The position numbers were made by a program, and so were the translations under genes. Below, piece after piece: positions 1 through 8,031 of a DNA stretch of 64,000 nt. Where the stretch lies: contig NZ_NJIF01000002.1 of NCBI RefSeq assembly GCF_002209555.1, positions 62,001 to 126,000 on the forward strand, read 5' to 3'. Numbering within the stretch: position 1 is the stretch's first letter; every line of letters begins with the position of its first letter. The notes beneath the pieces are model-generated. The model saw only the letters and a program-made list of their open reading frames with translations, ran no database searches and was not told the origin of the DNA. The stretch comes from Achromobacter insolitus. Its GTDB lineage: Bacteria > Pseudomonadota > Gammaproteobacteria > Burkholderiales > Burkholderiaceae_B.

Positions 1-25
1 CCCCAACCCCGCTCAGTAACCGCGT

Positions 26-72
26 GCCGGGCCGCCGAGACCAATGCTCGGCGCAGCCCGGCTTTTGCTTTT
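26..72 (+). terminator. Intrinsic terminator of a gene left of the window
   Basis: Two perfect stem segments, GCCGGGC then CGCCGAG, pair with CTCGGCG and GCCCGGC around a 7-base loop, with a 2-base bulge. The T-rich run TTTTGCTTTT follows at once. This is a textbook rho-independent terminator reading rightwards, so it should end a transcript that begins before position 1. No coding frame of that gene is visible here. Confidence 0.85.
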
Positions 73-133
73 GAGTACGGCGGGCGGCGGGACTTTTAGT
101 CCGGAGCAGCCTCGCGCGATCTAGGAGAGTCCC

Positions 134-1723
134 ATGCCAGAAATAAAGACCAAAGCGCCAGGCACCTTTGCGCCCTTGCGCCAGTCCGTGTTCGCCGTGC
201 TGTGGGCCGCGACGGTGCTGGGCAACGTTGGGAGTTTCATGCGGGACGTGGCCAGCTCCTGGCTGGTGACGGACCTGTCGGCCAGCCCTACTGCCGTGGC
301 GCTGATCCAGACGGCTGCGACGCTGCCGATATTCCTGCTGGCGATCCCGGCGGGCGTGCTTTCCGACATCCTGGACCGCCGCCGTTTCCTGATATTCGTG
401 CAGGTCCTGCTTGCCTGTGTCAGCGGCACGCTGCTGCTGCTGTCGCACTTTGGCGCCCTGACCGTCGACTACCTGATTGCGCTGACCTTCGTCGGCGGCA
501 TCGGCGCCGCCCTGATGGGACCGACCTGGCAATCCATCGTCCCCGAACTCGTGCCGCGCGAAGAGCTCAAGGGGGCTGTCGCGCTGAATTCGCTGGGCAT
601 CAATATCGCCCGGGCCATCGGTCCGGCGGCTGGCGGCTTGATCCTGGCCAGCTTTGGCGCGGCGGTCACATATGGAATGGACGTACTGAGCTACGTGTTC
701 GTTATTGCGGCGTTGCTGTGGTGGAAACGCCCCGCGACCGTCGATAGCGCGCTGTCGGAGAACTTCTTTGGGGCGTTTCGCGCGGGGCTGCGTTACACGC
801 GGGCCAGCAAGGAACTGCATCGCGTGCTATTGCGCGCAGCCGTCTTCTTCCTGTTCGCCAGCGCCGTCTGGGCGTTGCTGCCCTTGGTGGCACGGCAGAT
901 GTTGGGCGGCTCGTCGGGCTTCTACGGCGTGCTGCTGGGCGCGGTAGGCGCGGGCGCGATCATCGGCGCGCTGGTCATGCCCAAGCTCAGCGCCCGTCTG
1001 AATGCCGACGGGCTGGTGCTGGCGGCCTCCGTGGCCAGCGCGGCGGTCATGGCCGTGCTGGTGTTTGCGCCGCCCCAATGGCTGGCCGTGCTGATGCTGG
1101 TCTTTTTGGGCATGGGTTGGATCACTGCGCTCACCACGTTCAACGGCGTGGCCCAGGCCGTACTGCCAAACTGGGTGCGCGGCCGCGGATTGGCGGTGTA
1201 CCTGATGGTCTTCAACGGCGCGATGGCGGCCGGCAGCTTGGGCTGGGGCCTGGTCGCGCGGGAGATCGGCGTGCCTTACGCCTTGGCGGTAAGCGCCGCC
1301 GGCTTGGTCGTGGTGGCGCTGCTGTTCCACCGTGCCCGCCTGCCCATTGGTGAAGCGGACCTTCAGGCCTCGAACCACTGGCCCGAGCCGCTGGTGGCCG
1401 AGCCCGTCGCCAATGACCGTGGGCCGGTGTTGGTGCAGGTTGAGTACCGCATCCGCCAGGAGGATCGGCCAGCCTTTCTCGACGCCATGAAACGTCTGTC
1501 GCAAGAGCGGTTGCGCGACGGAGCATACGCGTGGGGAGTCGTGGAACATACCGGCGATCCGCAGCGGGTGGTCGAGTGGTTCTTCGTGGAATCCTGGGCC
1601 GAACACTTGCGCCAGCATCACCGGGTTTCCCACGCCGACGCCGATCTGCAGGCCGAAGCGCTGCGCTTTCACATAGGTCCGGACAAGCCCGAAGTGCATC
1701 ACTTCCTGGCCCTCAAGCACTGA
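134..1723 (+). CDS. MFS transporter with C-terminal monooxygenase-like domain (EntS/MFS_3 type)
   Basis: This is a 529-residue major facilitator of the EntS-like MFS_3 group, probably an exporter in the inner membrane. Residues ~15-410 are strongly hydrophobic with about 12 membrane segments and a motif-A-like loop (GVLSDILDRRRFL) after segment 2. The last ~105 residues are soluble and resemble the dimeric alpha-beta-barrel (antibiotic biosynthesis monooxygenase, ABM) tail seen in many MFS_3 proteins. The tail contains an EWFFVESWAEHLRQH stretch typical of that fold. The ATG has a good AGGAG site 7-8 bases upstream. It is the first gene of a same-strand run with pirin, XapX and an amidohydrolase. 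The substrate cannot be told from sequence. Confidence 0.85.
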   Translation: MPEIKTKAPGTFAPLRQSVFAVLWAATVLGNVGSFMRDVASSWLVTDLSASPTAVALIQTAATLPIFLLAIPAGVLSDILDRRRFLIFVQVLLACVSGTLLLLSHFGALTVDYLIALTFVGGIGAALMGPTWQSIVPELVPREELKGAVALNSLGINIARAIGPAAGGLILASFGAAVTYGMDVLSYVFVIAALLWWKRPATVDSALSENFFGAFRAGLRYTRASKELHRVLLRAAVFFLFASAVWALLPLVARQMLGGSSGFYGVLLGAVGAGAIIGALVMPKLSARLNADGLVLAASVASAAVMAVLVFAPPQWLAVLMLVFLGMGWITALTTFNGVAQAVLPNWVRGRGLAVYLMVFNGAMAAGSLGWGLVAREIGVPYALAVSAAGLVVVALLFHRARLPIGEADLQASNHWPEPLVAEPVANDRGPVLVQVEYRIRQEDRPAFLDAMKRLSQERLRDGAYAWGVVEHTGDPQRVVEWFFVESWAEHLRQHHRVSHADADLQAEALRFHIGPDKPEVHHFLALKH

Positions 1724-1804
1724 CGGACCGCGGCGGGAGCTAGCTCATGAACCACACGAACCATGTCGCCACGATTTGCCATTGCCCGACCTGGGAGACG
1801 CGCG

Positions 1805-2554
1805 ATGATTGAGCGCCGCCCTCTTGCAAGCCTGGGCCATGCCCGCCGCGGCTGGCTAGACGTGAAGCATCATTTTTCCTTCGCCAATTACCAGAATCCC
1901 GCCCGCATGCGCTGGGGCGCGTTGCGCGCATGGAACGACGAAACGATAGCGCCGGGCGCGGGCTTTCCTCCCTCGCTGCATGCGGACATGGAAATCATTA
2001 CCTGCGTGCGGGAAGGGGCGCTCACTCATGAAGACGACCTGGGCAACCGGGGGCGCACGAACGCTGGCGAGGTGCAGGTCATCAGCGCGGGCAGCGGGGT
2101 TACGCATGCCGAGTTCAATATGGAAGGCAGGCCCGCGCACGTGTTCCAGATCTGGATCGAGCCGGACCGTCGCGGCGCGCCGCCTAGCTGGGGCCGAAAG
2201 TCCTTTACCCGCGAAGCCAGCAGGGGGCGGTTCCTTACGCTGGCCAGCGGCATCGACGGCGACGAAGACGCGTTGCCCATCCGCAGCGATGCGCGGGTAC
2301 TCACCCTGGCGTTGAAGGCGGGCGAAGCCGCCATCTATCGGTTCGCGGGAGGCCGGCGTCGCGGCTATCTGGTTGCCTCCAAGGGCAGGTTGGAAGTCAA
2401 CGGCGTGGAGATCGGCCTGGGCGACGGCGCTGCCATCCGCGACGAAATCGACCTGCACCTGACGGCCCTGGACGACGCCGAGGTCCTCCTGGCCGATACG
2501 CACGCCGGAACCCCATCCACTCACCACCTATTGATATCGCGAGGACGCGCATGA
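1805..2554 (+). CDS. Pirin family bicupin protein (YhhW-like)
   Basis: This 249-residue protein has two cupin halves and belongs to the pirin family, whose members (E. coli YhhW) can act as metal-dependent quercetinases or redox sensors. The metal-site pattern is HADMEI, THEDDLGN and GVTHAEFN in the N-terminal half. These match the HxxMEI, EHxDSMGN and GIxHSEYN elements of YhhW. I chose ATG 1805 because GGGAG lies 7 bases upstream. An in-frame ATG at 1763 has no site and would add 14 untypical residues. Its stop overlaps the next start (ATGA), implying translational coupling to the XapX gene. Confidence 0.88.
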   Translation: MIERRPLASLGHARRGWLDVKHHFSFANYQNPARMRWGALRAWNDETIAPGAGFPPSLHADMEIITCVREGALTHEDDLGNRGRTNAGEVQVISAGSGVTHAEFNMEGRPAHVFQIWIEPDRRGAPPSWGRKSFTREASRGRFLTLASGIDGDEDALPIRSDARVLTLALKAGEAAIYRFAGGRRRGYLVASKGRLEVNGVEIGLGDGAAIRDEIDLHLTALDDAEVLLADTHAGTPSTHHLLISRGRA

Positions 2555-2811
2555 AAATCTATCTGCTTTCCCTGGGCGCCGGACTGCTGGTCGGCGTGGT
2601 CTACAGCTTGCTGCAAGTCCGTTCGCCCGCGCCGCCGCTCGTGGCGCTGATCGGCTTGCTCGGCATCCTGGTTGGCGAACAGGTCATTCCGGTGGGCAGG
2701 CAGCTGCTCAACGGAACGCCTTTCGTCGCCGCCTGCGACAAGGAAAAAGCCGTGGCCCACGTGTTCGGGCAACTGCCCGGCCGCCAGCCCCGGGATAAAG
2801 AACAAAGCTGA
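2551..2811 (+). CDS. XapX domain-containing small membrane protein
   Basis: This 86-residue protein matches the XapX domain (DUF1427). It has a first membrane helix at ~4-22, a short RSPAPP turn, then a second helix (LVALIGLLGILVGEQVIP) at ~30-48. The soluble tail holds a single cysteine. XapX proteins have no proven function and often sit beside pirins, DoxX proteins and amidohydrolases, as here. The start overlaps the pirin stop by 4 bases. Confidence 0.85.
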   Translation: MKIYLLSLGAGLLVGVVYSLLQVRSPAPPLVALIGLLGILVGEQVIPVGRQLLNGTPFVAACDKEKAVAHVFGQLPGRQPRDKEQS

Positions 2812-2840
2812 ACCTGTCCCTGCACCCAAGGAGACCTCGT

Positions 2841-4826
2841 ATGCCTACCCGCCGCGACCTTATCGGTGTAGCTTCCGCCCTGGCCCTCAACGGCATGTTG
2901 GGGCGCCACGCCATCGCCAGTTCCCAAGGAGTTCCCGCCATGTCCAACGCAACACCGGATGTCATCTTCCATAATGGCCGCATCACCACGCTGGACCGCG
3001 CCAGGCCTCAGGCCAGCGCGGTCGCGATCAAGGACGGCAGGTTCGTGGCTGTCGGCACCGATGCCGAAGTCATGGCGCTGGCCGGCACAGGCACGCGGGT
3101 CATCGACCTGAAGCGCCGAGCGGCCCTGCCTGGCCTGTTCGACAACCATACCCATGTAGTGCGCGGCGGCCTGAACTACAACATGGAGCTGCGCTGGGAT
3201 GGCGTGCGTTCCCTGGCCGACGCCATGGCCATGCTCAAGCGCCAAGTCGCCATCACGCCCGCGCCGCAATGGGTGCGCGTGGTGGGCGGCTTCACCGAGC
3301 ATCAGTTCGCCGAAAAGCGCTTGCCCACCATCGAGGAGATCAACGCCATCGCGCCCGACACGCCGGTGTTCCTTCTGCATCTGTACGACCGCGCGCTGCT
3401 CAACGGCGCCGCGCTGCGCGCGGTGGGCTATACCAAGACCACACCCAATCCACCCGGTGGCGAGATCATGCGCGATGCCCAGGGCAACCCCACGGGGTTG
3501 CTGCTGGCCAAGCCCAACGCGACCATTCTGTACGCTACGCTAGCCAAGGGCCCCAAGCTGCCCTTCGACTACCAGGTCAATTCCACGCGCCATTTCATGC
3601 GAGAGCTGAATCGCCTTGGCGTTACCGGGGTGATCGACGCGGGCGGCGGCTTCCAGAACTATCCGGACGACTATGCCGTCATCCAGAAGCTGGCCGACGA
3701 CAACCAGATGACGGTGCGGCTGGCCTACAACCTCTTCACGCAGAAGCCCAAGCAGGAAAAAGAGGACTTCCTCAACTGGACGTCGAGCGTGAAATACAAG
3801 CAAGGCACCGATTATTTCCGGCATAACGGCGCGGGCGAAATGCTGGTGTTCTCGGCGGCGGACTTCGAGGACTTCCGCGTCGAGCGTCCGGACATGCCGC
3901 CGGAAATGGAAGGTGAGCTGGAAGAAGTGGTGCGTGTGCTTGCGCAGAACAAGTGGCCGTGGCGCTTGCATGCCACTTATGACGAGACCATTGCGCGCGC
4001 GCTGGACGTGTTCGAGAAAGTGCATCGCGATACGCCGCTGACCGGGCTGAACTGGTTTTTCGACCACGCAGAGACCATCTCCGACAAATCGATCGACCGC
4101 ATCGCCGCCTTGGGCGGGGGCATTGCCGTGCAGCACCGCATGGCCTACCAGGGGGAGTATTTCATTGAGCGCTACGGCGCAAAAGCCGCCGAAGCCACGC
4201 CGCCTGTCGCCAAGATCCTGCAACGCGGCGTAAAGGTTTCAGCTGGCACCGACGCGACCCGGGTTGCTTCCTACAACCCCTGGGTGTCCTTGTCCTGGAT
4301 GGTCACGGGCAAGACCGTTGGAGGCACTCGCCTCTATCCCGCGCGCAACTGCCTGGACCGCGAGACGGCGCTGCGCATGTGGACCGAGAACGTGGCGTGG
4401 TTCTCCAACGAGGAAGGCAAGCGCGGCCGCATCGAACCGGGCCAGCTTGCCGATTTCATCGTGCCGGACAAGGACTACTTCAGCTGCGCGGAGGACGAGA
4501 TTTCGTTCTTGACGTCGGACCTGACGGTGGTGGGCGGCCGGGTGGTGTACGGCGCGGGCGAATTCGCGCCGCTGGACGACAACCCGCTGCCACCTGCCAT
4601 GCCCGACTGGTCGCCTACCCGGTTGTTTGGCGGCTATGCTGCCTGGGGCGATCCGGACGGCGCCGGCCGCAACTCGCTGGGCTACCGCAATATGGCGGCC
4701 TGCGCGTGCGCCAGCTCCTGCGGTCTGCATGGACATGACCATGCCCGGGCCTGGGCATCGAATGCGCCCAGCTCGGACCTGCAGGGTTTTTTTGGCGCTC
4801 TGGGCTGCTCTTGCTGGGCCGTCTGA
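2841..4826 (+). CDS. YtcJ-type amidohydrolase (amidohydrolase family 3), exported
   Basis: This 661-residue metal-dependent hydrolase belongs to the YtcJ/amidohydrolase-3 group. The first ~30 residues hold a twin-Arg-like n-region (TRRDL) and a hydrophobic stretch, suggesting Tat export. The metal HxH motif lies in FDNHTHVVRGG near residue 105. Later landmarks are FDHAETIS and AGTDATRVASYNPW, the latter holding the catalytic Asp region. The Cys-rich C-terminus (CACASSCGLHGHDH, then GALGCSCWAV) looks abnormal, but I recall close relatives ending this way, so I do not read it as a frameshift. The RBS AAGGAG lies ~9 bases before the ATG. The substrate is unknown; the neighbouring pirin, XapX and DoxX genes suggest an oxidised or aromatic compound. 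Confidence 0.82.
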   Translation: MPTRRDLIGVASALALNGMLGRHAIASSQGVPAMSNATPDVIFHNGRITTLDRARPQASAVAIKDGRFVAVGTDAEVMALAGTGTRVIDLKRRAALPGLFDNHTHVVRGGLNYNMELRWDGVRSLADAMAMLKRQVAITPAPQWVRVVGGFTEHQFAEKRLPTIEEINAIAPDTPVFLLHLYDRALLNGAALRAVGYTKTTPNPPGGEIMRDAQGNPTGLLLAKPNATILYATLAKGPKLPFDYQVNSTRHFMRELNRLGVTGVIDAGGGFQNYPDDYAVIQKLADDNQMTVRLAYNLFTQKPKQEKEDFLNWTSSVKYKQGTDYFRHNGAGEMLVFSAADFEDFRVERPDMPPEMEGELEEVVRVLAQNKWPWRLHATYDETIARALDVFEKVHRDTPLTGLNWFFDHAETISDKSIDRIAALGGGIAVQHRMAYQGEYFIERYGAKAAEATPPVAKILQRGVKVSAGTDATRVASYNPWVSLSWMVTGKTVGGTRLYPARNCLDRETALRMWTENVAWFSNEEGKRGRIEPGQLADFIVPDKDYFSCAEDEISFLTSDLTVVGGRVVYGAGEFAPLDDNPLPPAMPDWSPTRLFGGYAAWGDPDGAGRNSLGYRNMAACACASSCGLHGHDHARAWASNAPSSDLQGFFGALGCSCWAV

Positions 4827-4837
4827 GGGGACAGGCA

Positions 4838-5293
4838 ATGAATGCTCCCTTCCAGTGGGAACGGCGGCTGGCCGACCGGGCTCGTCCGCTGTTCGGCGCG
4901 GCCGCGGTCCGCTTCCTGGCTTATCTGGGGCTGTGCGCCGCTTACCTCCAGGGAGGCTTGGTGAAGCTCACCGATTTTCCCGGAGCGCTGCGCGAAATGG
5001 CGCACTTCGGCCTGTCACCCGAGCCGCTGTTCGCCGTGCTGGTGATTGCGTTGGAGCTGGTGGCCTCCATCATGATCCTGGCCGGCCGGCTGCGTTGGCT
5101 GGGCGCCTTGGCGCTGGCGGCCTTCACGCTGGTGGCGACGGGCATCGCGTTGCGCTTTTGGGAAATGCCCGCGGGGCAAGAGCGCTTCATGGCGGCCAAC
5201 TCGTTTTTCGAGCACCTGGGCCTGGCGGGCGGCTTGCTGTTGGTGGCGTGGCTGGATCTGCGGGTATCAAAGTCCGGCGGCGCTGCGTCCTGA
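4838..5293 (+). CDS. DoxX family membrane protein
   Basis: This 151-residue protein has four predicted membrane helices and the DoxX signature. The Arg-rich N-terminus (ERRLADRARPL) is followed by FLAYLGLCAAYLQGGLVKL with the conserved FPGALREM loop. DoxX proteins are linked to oxidised-sulfur or redox-stress handling and often accompany pirin genes. ATG 4838 follows GAGGGGACAGGCA and begins 11 bases after the amidohydrolase stop, so the two are cotranscribed. An upstream in-frame TTG at 4811 overlaps that gene and is less likely. Confidence 0.85.
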   Translation: MNAPFQWERRLADRARPLFGAAAVRFLAYLGLCAAYLQGGLVKLTDFPGALREMAHFGLSPEPLFAVLVIALELVASIMILAGRLRWLGALALAAFTLVATGIALRFWEMPAGQERFMAANSFFEHLGLAGGLLLVAWLDLRVSKSGGAAS

Positions 5294-5298
5294 GAGAT

Positions 5299-5344
5299 AA
5301 GGGCCAGTCCGGATAGCGGCCTTTGGCCGAAGTCCCTGGCCCTT
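5299..5344 (+). terminator. Nested stem-loop downstream of doxX
   Basis: Nine-base arms AAGGGCCAG and CTGGCCCTT pair perfectly and enclose a second stem, CGGCC-TTT-GGCCG. The structure starts 6 bases past the DoxX stop and probably ends that operon. There is no proper T-tract, so it may act as an mRNA 3' stabiliser or a rho-assisted site instead. The remainder of the 355-bp gap up to 5648 holds a GntR-type palindrome (see 5559-5576) and no convincing gene. Confidence 0.5.
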
Positions 5345-5558
5345 GACTGGCTGCGTAGAGACGGCCATTGCTCGCCTTGCGCGAGCCATTCCCCTACTTG
5401 GCACGATCCTGGGCGATCGGGTTCCGATCGCCGTCATTGCGCGCGCCTGTTCGTCGTGCGGCGGGCACGGGCCGACTGCCGGGAATCTGCCGCACCTGGC
5501 GAAAACGCTAGGGAAAATACCCATATCCGCTGTGTTCGCGTTGCCGGAAAATCGCAAA

Positions 5559-5576
5559 AATTGTTCAACAATCCTG
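5559..5576 (+). promoter_or_regulatory. Predicted GntR/FCD operator, copy 1
   Basis: The perfect 13-bp palindrome ATTGTTCAACAAT (5560-5572) lies about 77 bp upstream of the solute-receptor start. The 18-mer AATTGTTCAACAATCCTG recurs, on the other strand, at 11429-11446 before the DUF1989-GntR unit. FCD-type GntR proteins typically bind short TTGT-N-ACAA dyads, so this is the likely site of the regulator at 9820-10494. Confidence 0.7.
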
Positions 5577-5648
5577 ATGCGAAAAATACCTCCCGGTATA
5601 GGCAGATTCAGTCTGGTCGCGGCTCTCAGGGCGTTCCAAGGGAAAAAC

Positions 5649-6500
5649 ATGCTCACTCAGATTCTGGTGGCGTCGCGTCGAGGCGTCGCTCACGCGCTGG
5701 CCGCGTTCATGTTGTGCACGGCAACTCCCGTGGTGTTTGGCGCCGGCACCATCAAGGCAGACAGCCTGACCATAGGTTCCGATCTCACCTACCCGCCCTA
5801 TGCCTATATGGAAGGCGGAAAGCCCGCAGGTTTCGATGCGGACTTCTCCCGGCTGCTGGCGTCCAAGCTGTCCCTGCAGCCCGTGTTCGTCGACACGCGC
5901 TTTCCCGACCTTATCCTGGGCATGCGGGCGCGCCGGTTCGATACCGTCGCGTCGGCGCTTTACGTTACGCCTGAGCGCACCAAGTTGATCGATTTCATTC
6001 CTTACCTGAAGACCGGTGCATCGCTGCTGGTGCTGGCCAGCAGCCAGTACGCCCCTGCGGGGCCGGAGGCGCTCTGCGGCAAGCGTGTGGCCTCAATCAA
6101 GGGGGCTTCGTGGACGCCGAAGCTGCAGAAGGTCTCGCGCGAGACTTGCATGCCCAAGGGCCAGGGAGAGATCAAGGTACTGGAATTTCCGACCTCTCCC
6201 GAGGCGATGATGGCGCTGCGTTCGCAGGCGGCGGACGCGATGATCGAGGACGCCGCGGTGGTGCACGGCATGCTGACGCAGTCCAAAGACAGCTTGAAAG
6301 TGACTTCGACTTCCCTGCTTTATCCGATCGTGATCGGGCTGGGGATCAACAAGGAATCGAAAGAACTGCAGGGCGCGCTGAACGGGGCGCTGCAGCGCGC
6401 ACGCGACAGCGGCGAGTACCAGGCGCTGTTGGCGCGTTACGGGCTGGAGGAACCGTCCGCCGCGGAAATCCAGGCCGCCCTGGCGGGTCCGGCGCGTTAA
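5649..6500 (+). CDS. Polar amino-acid type ABC transporter solute-binding protein
   Basis: This 283-residue periplasmic receptor belongs to the family-3 binding proteins (SBP_bac_3). A signal peptide covers residues 1 to ~32, followed by the family opening IGSDLTYPPYAYMEGGKPAGFDADF, here at ~40-64. The later FDTVASALYVTPERTKLIDF segment carries the ligand-carboxylate Arg. It heads the run receptor, fused permease-ATPase, amidase, ectoine synthase. The ATG at 5649 was chosen over frames starting as far up as 5343 because it begins the signal peptide. The ligand is inferred to be a small amino acid or a cyclic or N-acylated derivative. Confidence 0.85.
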   Translation: MLTQILVASRRGVAHALAAFMLCTATPVVFGAGTIKADSLTIGSDLTYPPYAYMEGGKPAGFDADFSRLLASKLSLQPVFVDTRFPDLILGMRARRFDTVASALYVTPERTKLIDFIPYLKTGASLLVLASSQYAPAGPEALCGKRVASIKGASWTPKLQKVSRETCMPKGQGEIKVLEFPTSPEAMMALRSQAADAMIEDAAVVHGMLTQSKDSLKVTSTSLLYPIVIGLGINKESKELQGALNGALQRARDSGEYQALLARYGLEEPSAAEIQAALAGPAR

Positions 6501-6522
6501 CGCCGCGACAGGATCCGCGACC

Positions 6523-8031
6523 ATGCATTTCGACTGGGACTATGCCGTCAGCCTGCTCTGGGACACCGACTTCTGGAAGGCGTGCTGGGTGGTGGTAAAG
6601 CTGAGCACGGCAACGTGGGTGATAGGCGTAGCGGCGGGCTTTCTGCTGGCGCTGGGCAAGCAAGCGAAGAACCCTTTCATCAGCCGTCTGGCGGGTCTGT
6701 ACATCTGGTTCTTCCGCAGCCTGCCGCTTTTGGTGCTGCTGGTGTTCATCTACAACCTGCCGCAGGTATTCCCCGCAGCAGGTGCGCTATTGTCGGACCC
6801 GTTCTACGCCGGGCTGACCGCCTTGGTCGTGAGCGAAACGGCCTTCATCGCCGAGATCCACCGCGGTGGCATCCTGGGCGTGCCGCGCGGGCAGATAGAG
6901 GCGGGGCGCGCGTTGGGCATACGCTATGCCGGCATCCAGCGCATGATCGTGATTCCGCAGGCACTGCGAATCGCCCTGCCCGCCTTGAGCAACGAGTTCA
7001 TCACGATCGCCAAGCTGACGTCGTTGGTCTCGGTAATCTCGCTGGCAGAGATACTGCTGGTAGGCCAGCGCCTGTACACGCAGAATTTCCTGGTGTTCGA
7101 GACCATGCTGGCCGTGGCGTTGTACTACGTGCTGATCGTCACGCTGTTCGACAAGCTGTTGGGCTGGCTGGAGTCGCACATGAACATCTTGCGGCGCGCG
7201 CCCAAGCCGCTGGCATTGAACGAAGAAGCGCGGCGGCAGATACAGGAAGGACAGTCCGGACCAGCACTGACGGCCACGGGCGACGCGCCCGCCCTGGAAG
7301 TGCGGCAGGCCCGCAAGCGCTTTGGTGACCATGAAGTGCTCAAGGGCATAGACCTCACGGTCAAGGCCGGGGAAGTCATCAGCATCATCGGTCCGTCCGG
7401 TTCGGGCAAGACGTCTTTGATACGAACCTTGAATGGCTTGGAGACGCTGGACGGCGGCGAAGTGCTGTTGCATGGCAAACCCTTCCTGGGATCGTCGCGG
7501 ACCGGTGCGCAGGCGGGGCCTGGCGACCGCATCCTCGATATTGGCATGGTGTTCCAGAGCTTCAACCTGTTTCCGCACAAGACAGTGCTGCAGAACGTCA
7601 TGTTGGCGCCGCAATACCACGGGCGCGGCAACGCTGAGGTGTTGCGCCGCGAAGCGCTGGTGCTGCTCAACAAGGTGGGCATGCTCGATCACGCGCACAA
7701 ATATCCGCATCAACTTTCGGGTGGCCAGCAGCAACGCGTGGCGATCGCCCGCGCGCTGGCCATGCGCCCTTCCATCATGTTGTTTGACGAGCCAACGTCG
7801 GCACTGGATCCGGAGTTGGTCGCCGAAGTTCTCAAAGTGGTGGAAACGCTCGCGCGCGAAGGCATGACGATGCTGATAGTGACGCATGAGATGGGGTTCG
7901 CGTTCAAGGTGTCCGATCGCGTGGTGTTCATGGAGGGTGGACGCGTGCTGCTGGACGCGCCGCCGGCCGAGGTGTTGGCAAGCGCGGACCCGCGCGTCAA
8001 GGACTTTCTAAGCCATGTCCATGTTTCCTGA
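6523..8031 (+). CDS. ABC transporter with fused permease and ATPase
   Basis: This 502-residue protein joins two usually separate subunits of a polar amino-acid importer. Residues 1-~222 are a His/Glu/Gln-type permease with five membrane helices and the EAA-loop EAGRALGIRY. A polar linker runs ~223-255. Residues ~256-502 are the ATPase: Walker A GPSGSGKTS at ~290-298, Q-loop MVFQSFNLFPH, signature LSGGQQQR near 398, Walker [13 protein letters not shown] near 418 and the switch His in IVTHEMGF. No frameshift or internal start is needed to read the two halves as one chain, so the fusion looks genuine. The start is 22 bases after the receptor stop. Confidence 0.9.
   Translation: MHFDWDYAVSLLWDTDFWKACWVVVKLSTATWVIGVAAGFLLALGKQAKNPFISRLAGLYIWFFRSLPLLVLLVFIYNLPQVFPAAGALLSDPFYAGLTALVVSETAFIAEIHRGGILGVPRGQIEAGRALGIRYAGIQRMIVIPQALRIALPALSNEFITIAKLTSLVSVISLAEILLVGQRLYTQNFLVFETMLAVALYYVLIVTLFDKLLGWLESHMNILRRAPKPLALNEEARRQIQEGQSGPALTATGDAPALEVRQARKRFGDHEVLKGIDLTVKAGEVISIIGPSGSGKTSLIRTLNGLETLDGGEVLLHGKPFLGSSRTGAQAGPGDRILDIGMVFQSFNLFPHKTVLQNVMLAPQYHGRGNAEVLRREALVLLNKVGMLDHAHKYPHQLSGGQQQRVAIARALAMRPSIMLFDEPTSALDPELVAEVLKVVETLAREGMTMLIVTHEMGFAFKVSDRVVFMEGGRVLLDAPPAEVLASADPRVKDFLSHVHVS

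Noticed and set aside
4690..4826. Possible frameshift at the Cys-rich end of the amidohydrolase
   Set aside because: The HGHDHARAW and GALGCSCWA pattern looks like the real C-terminus of close relatives as I recall them, and the next gene starts normally after it.
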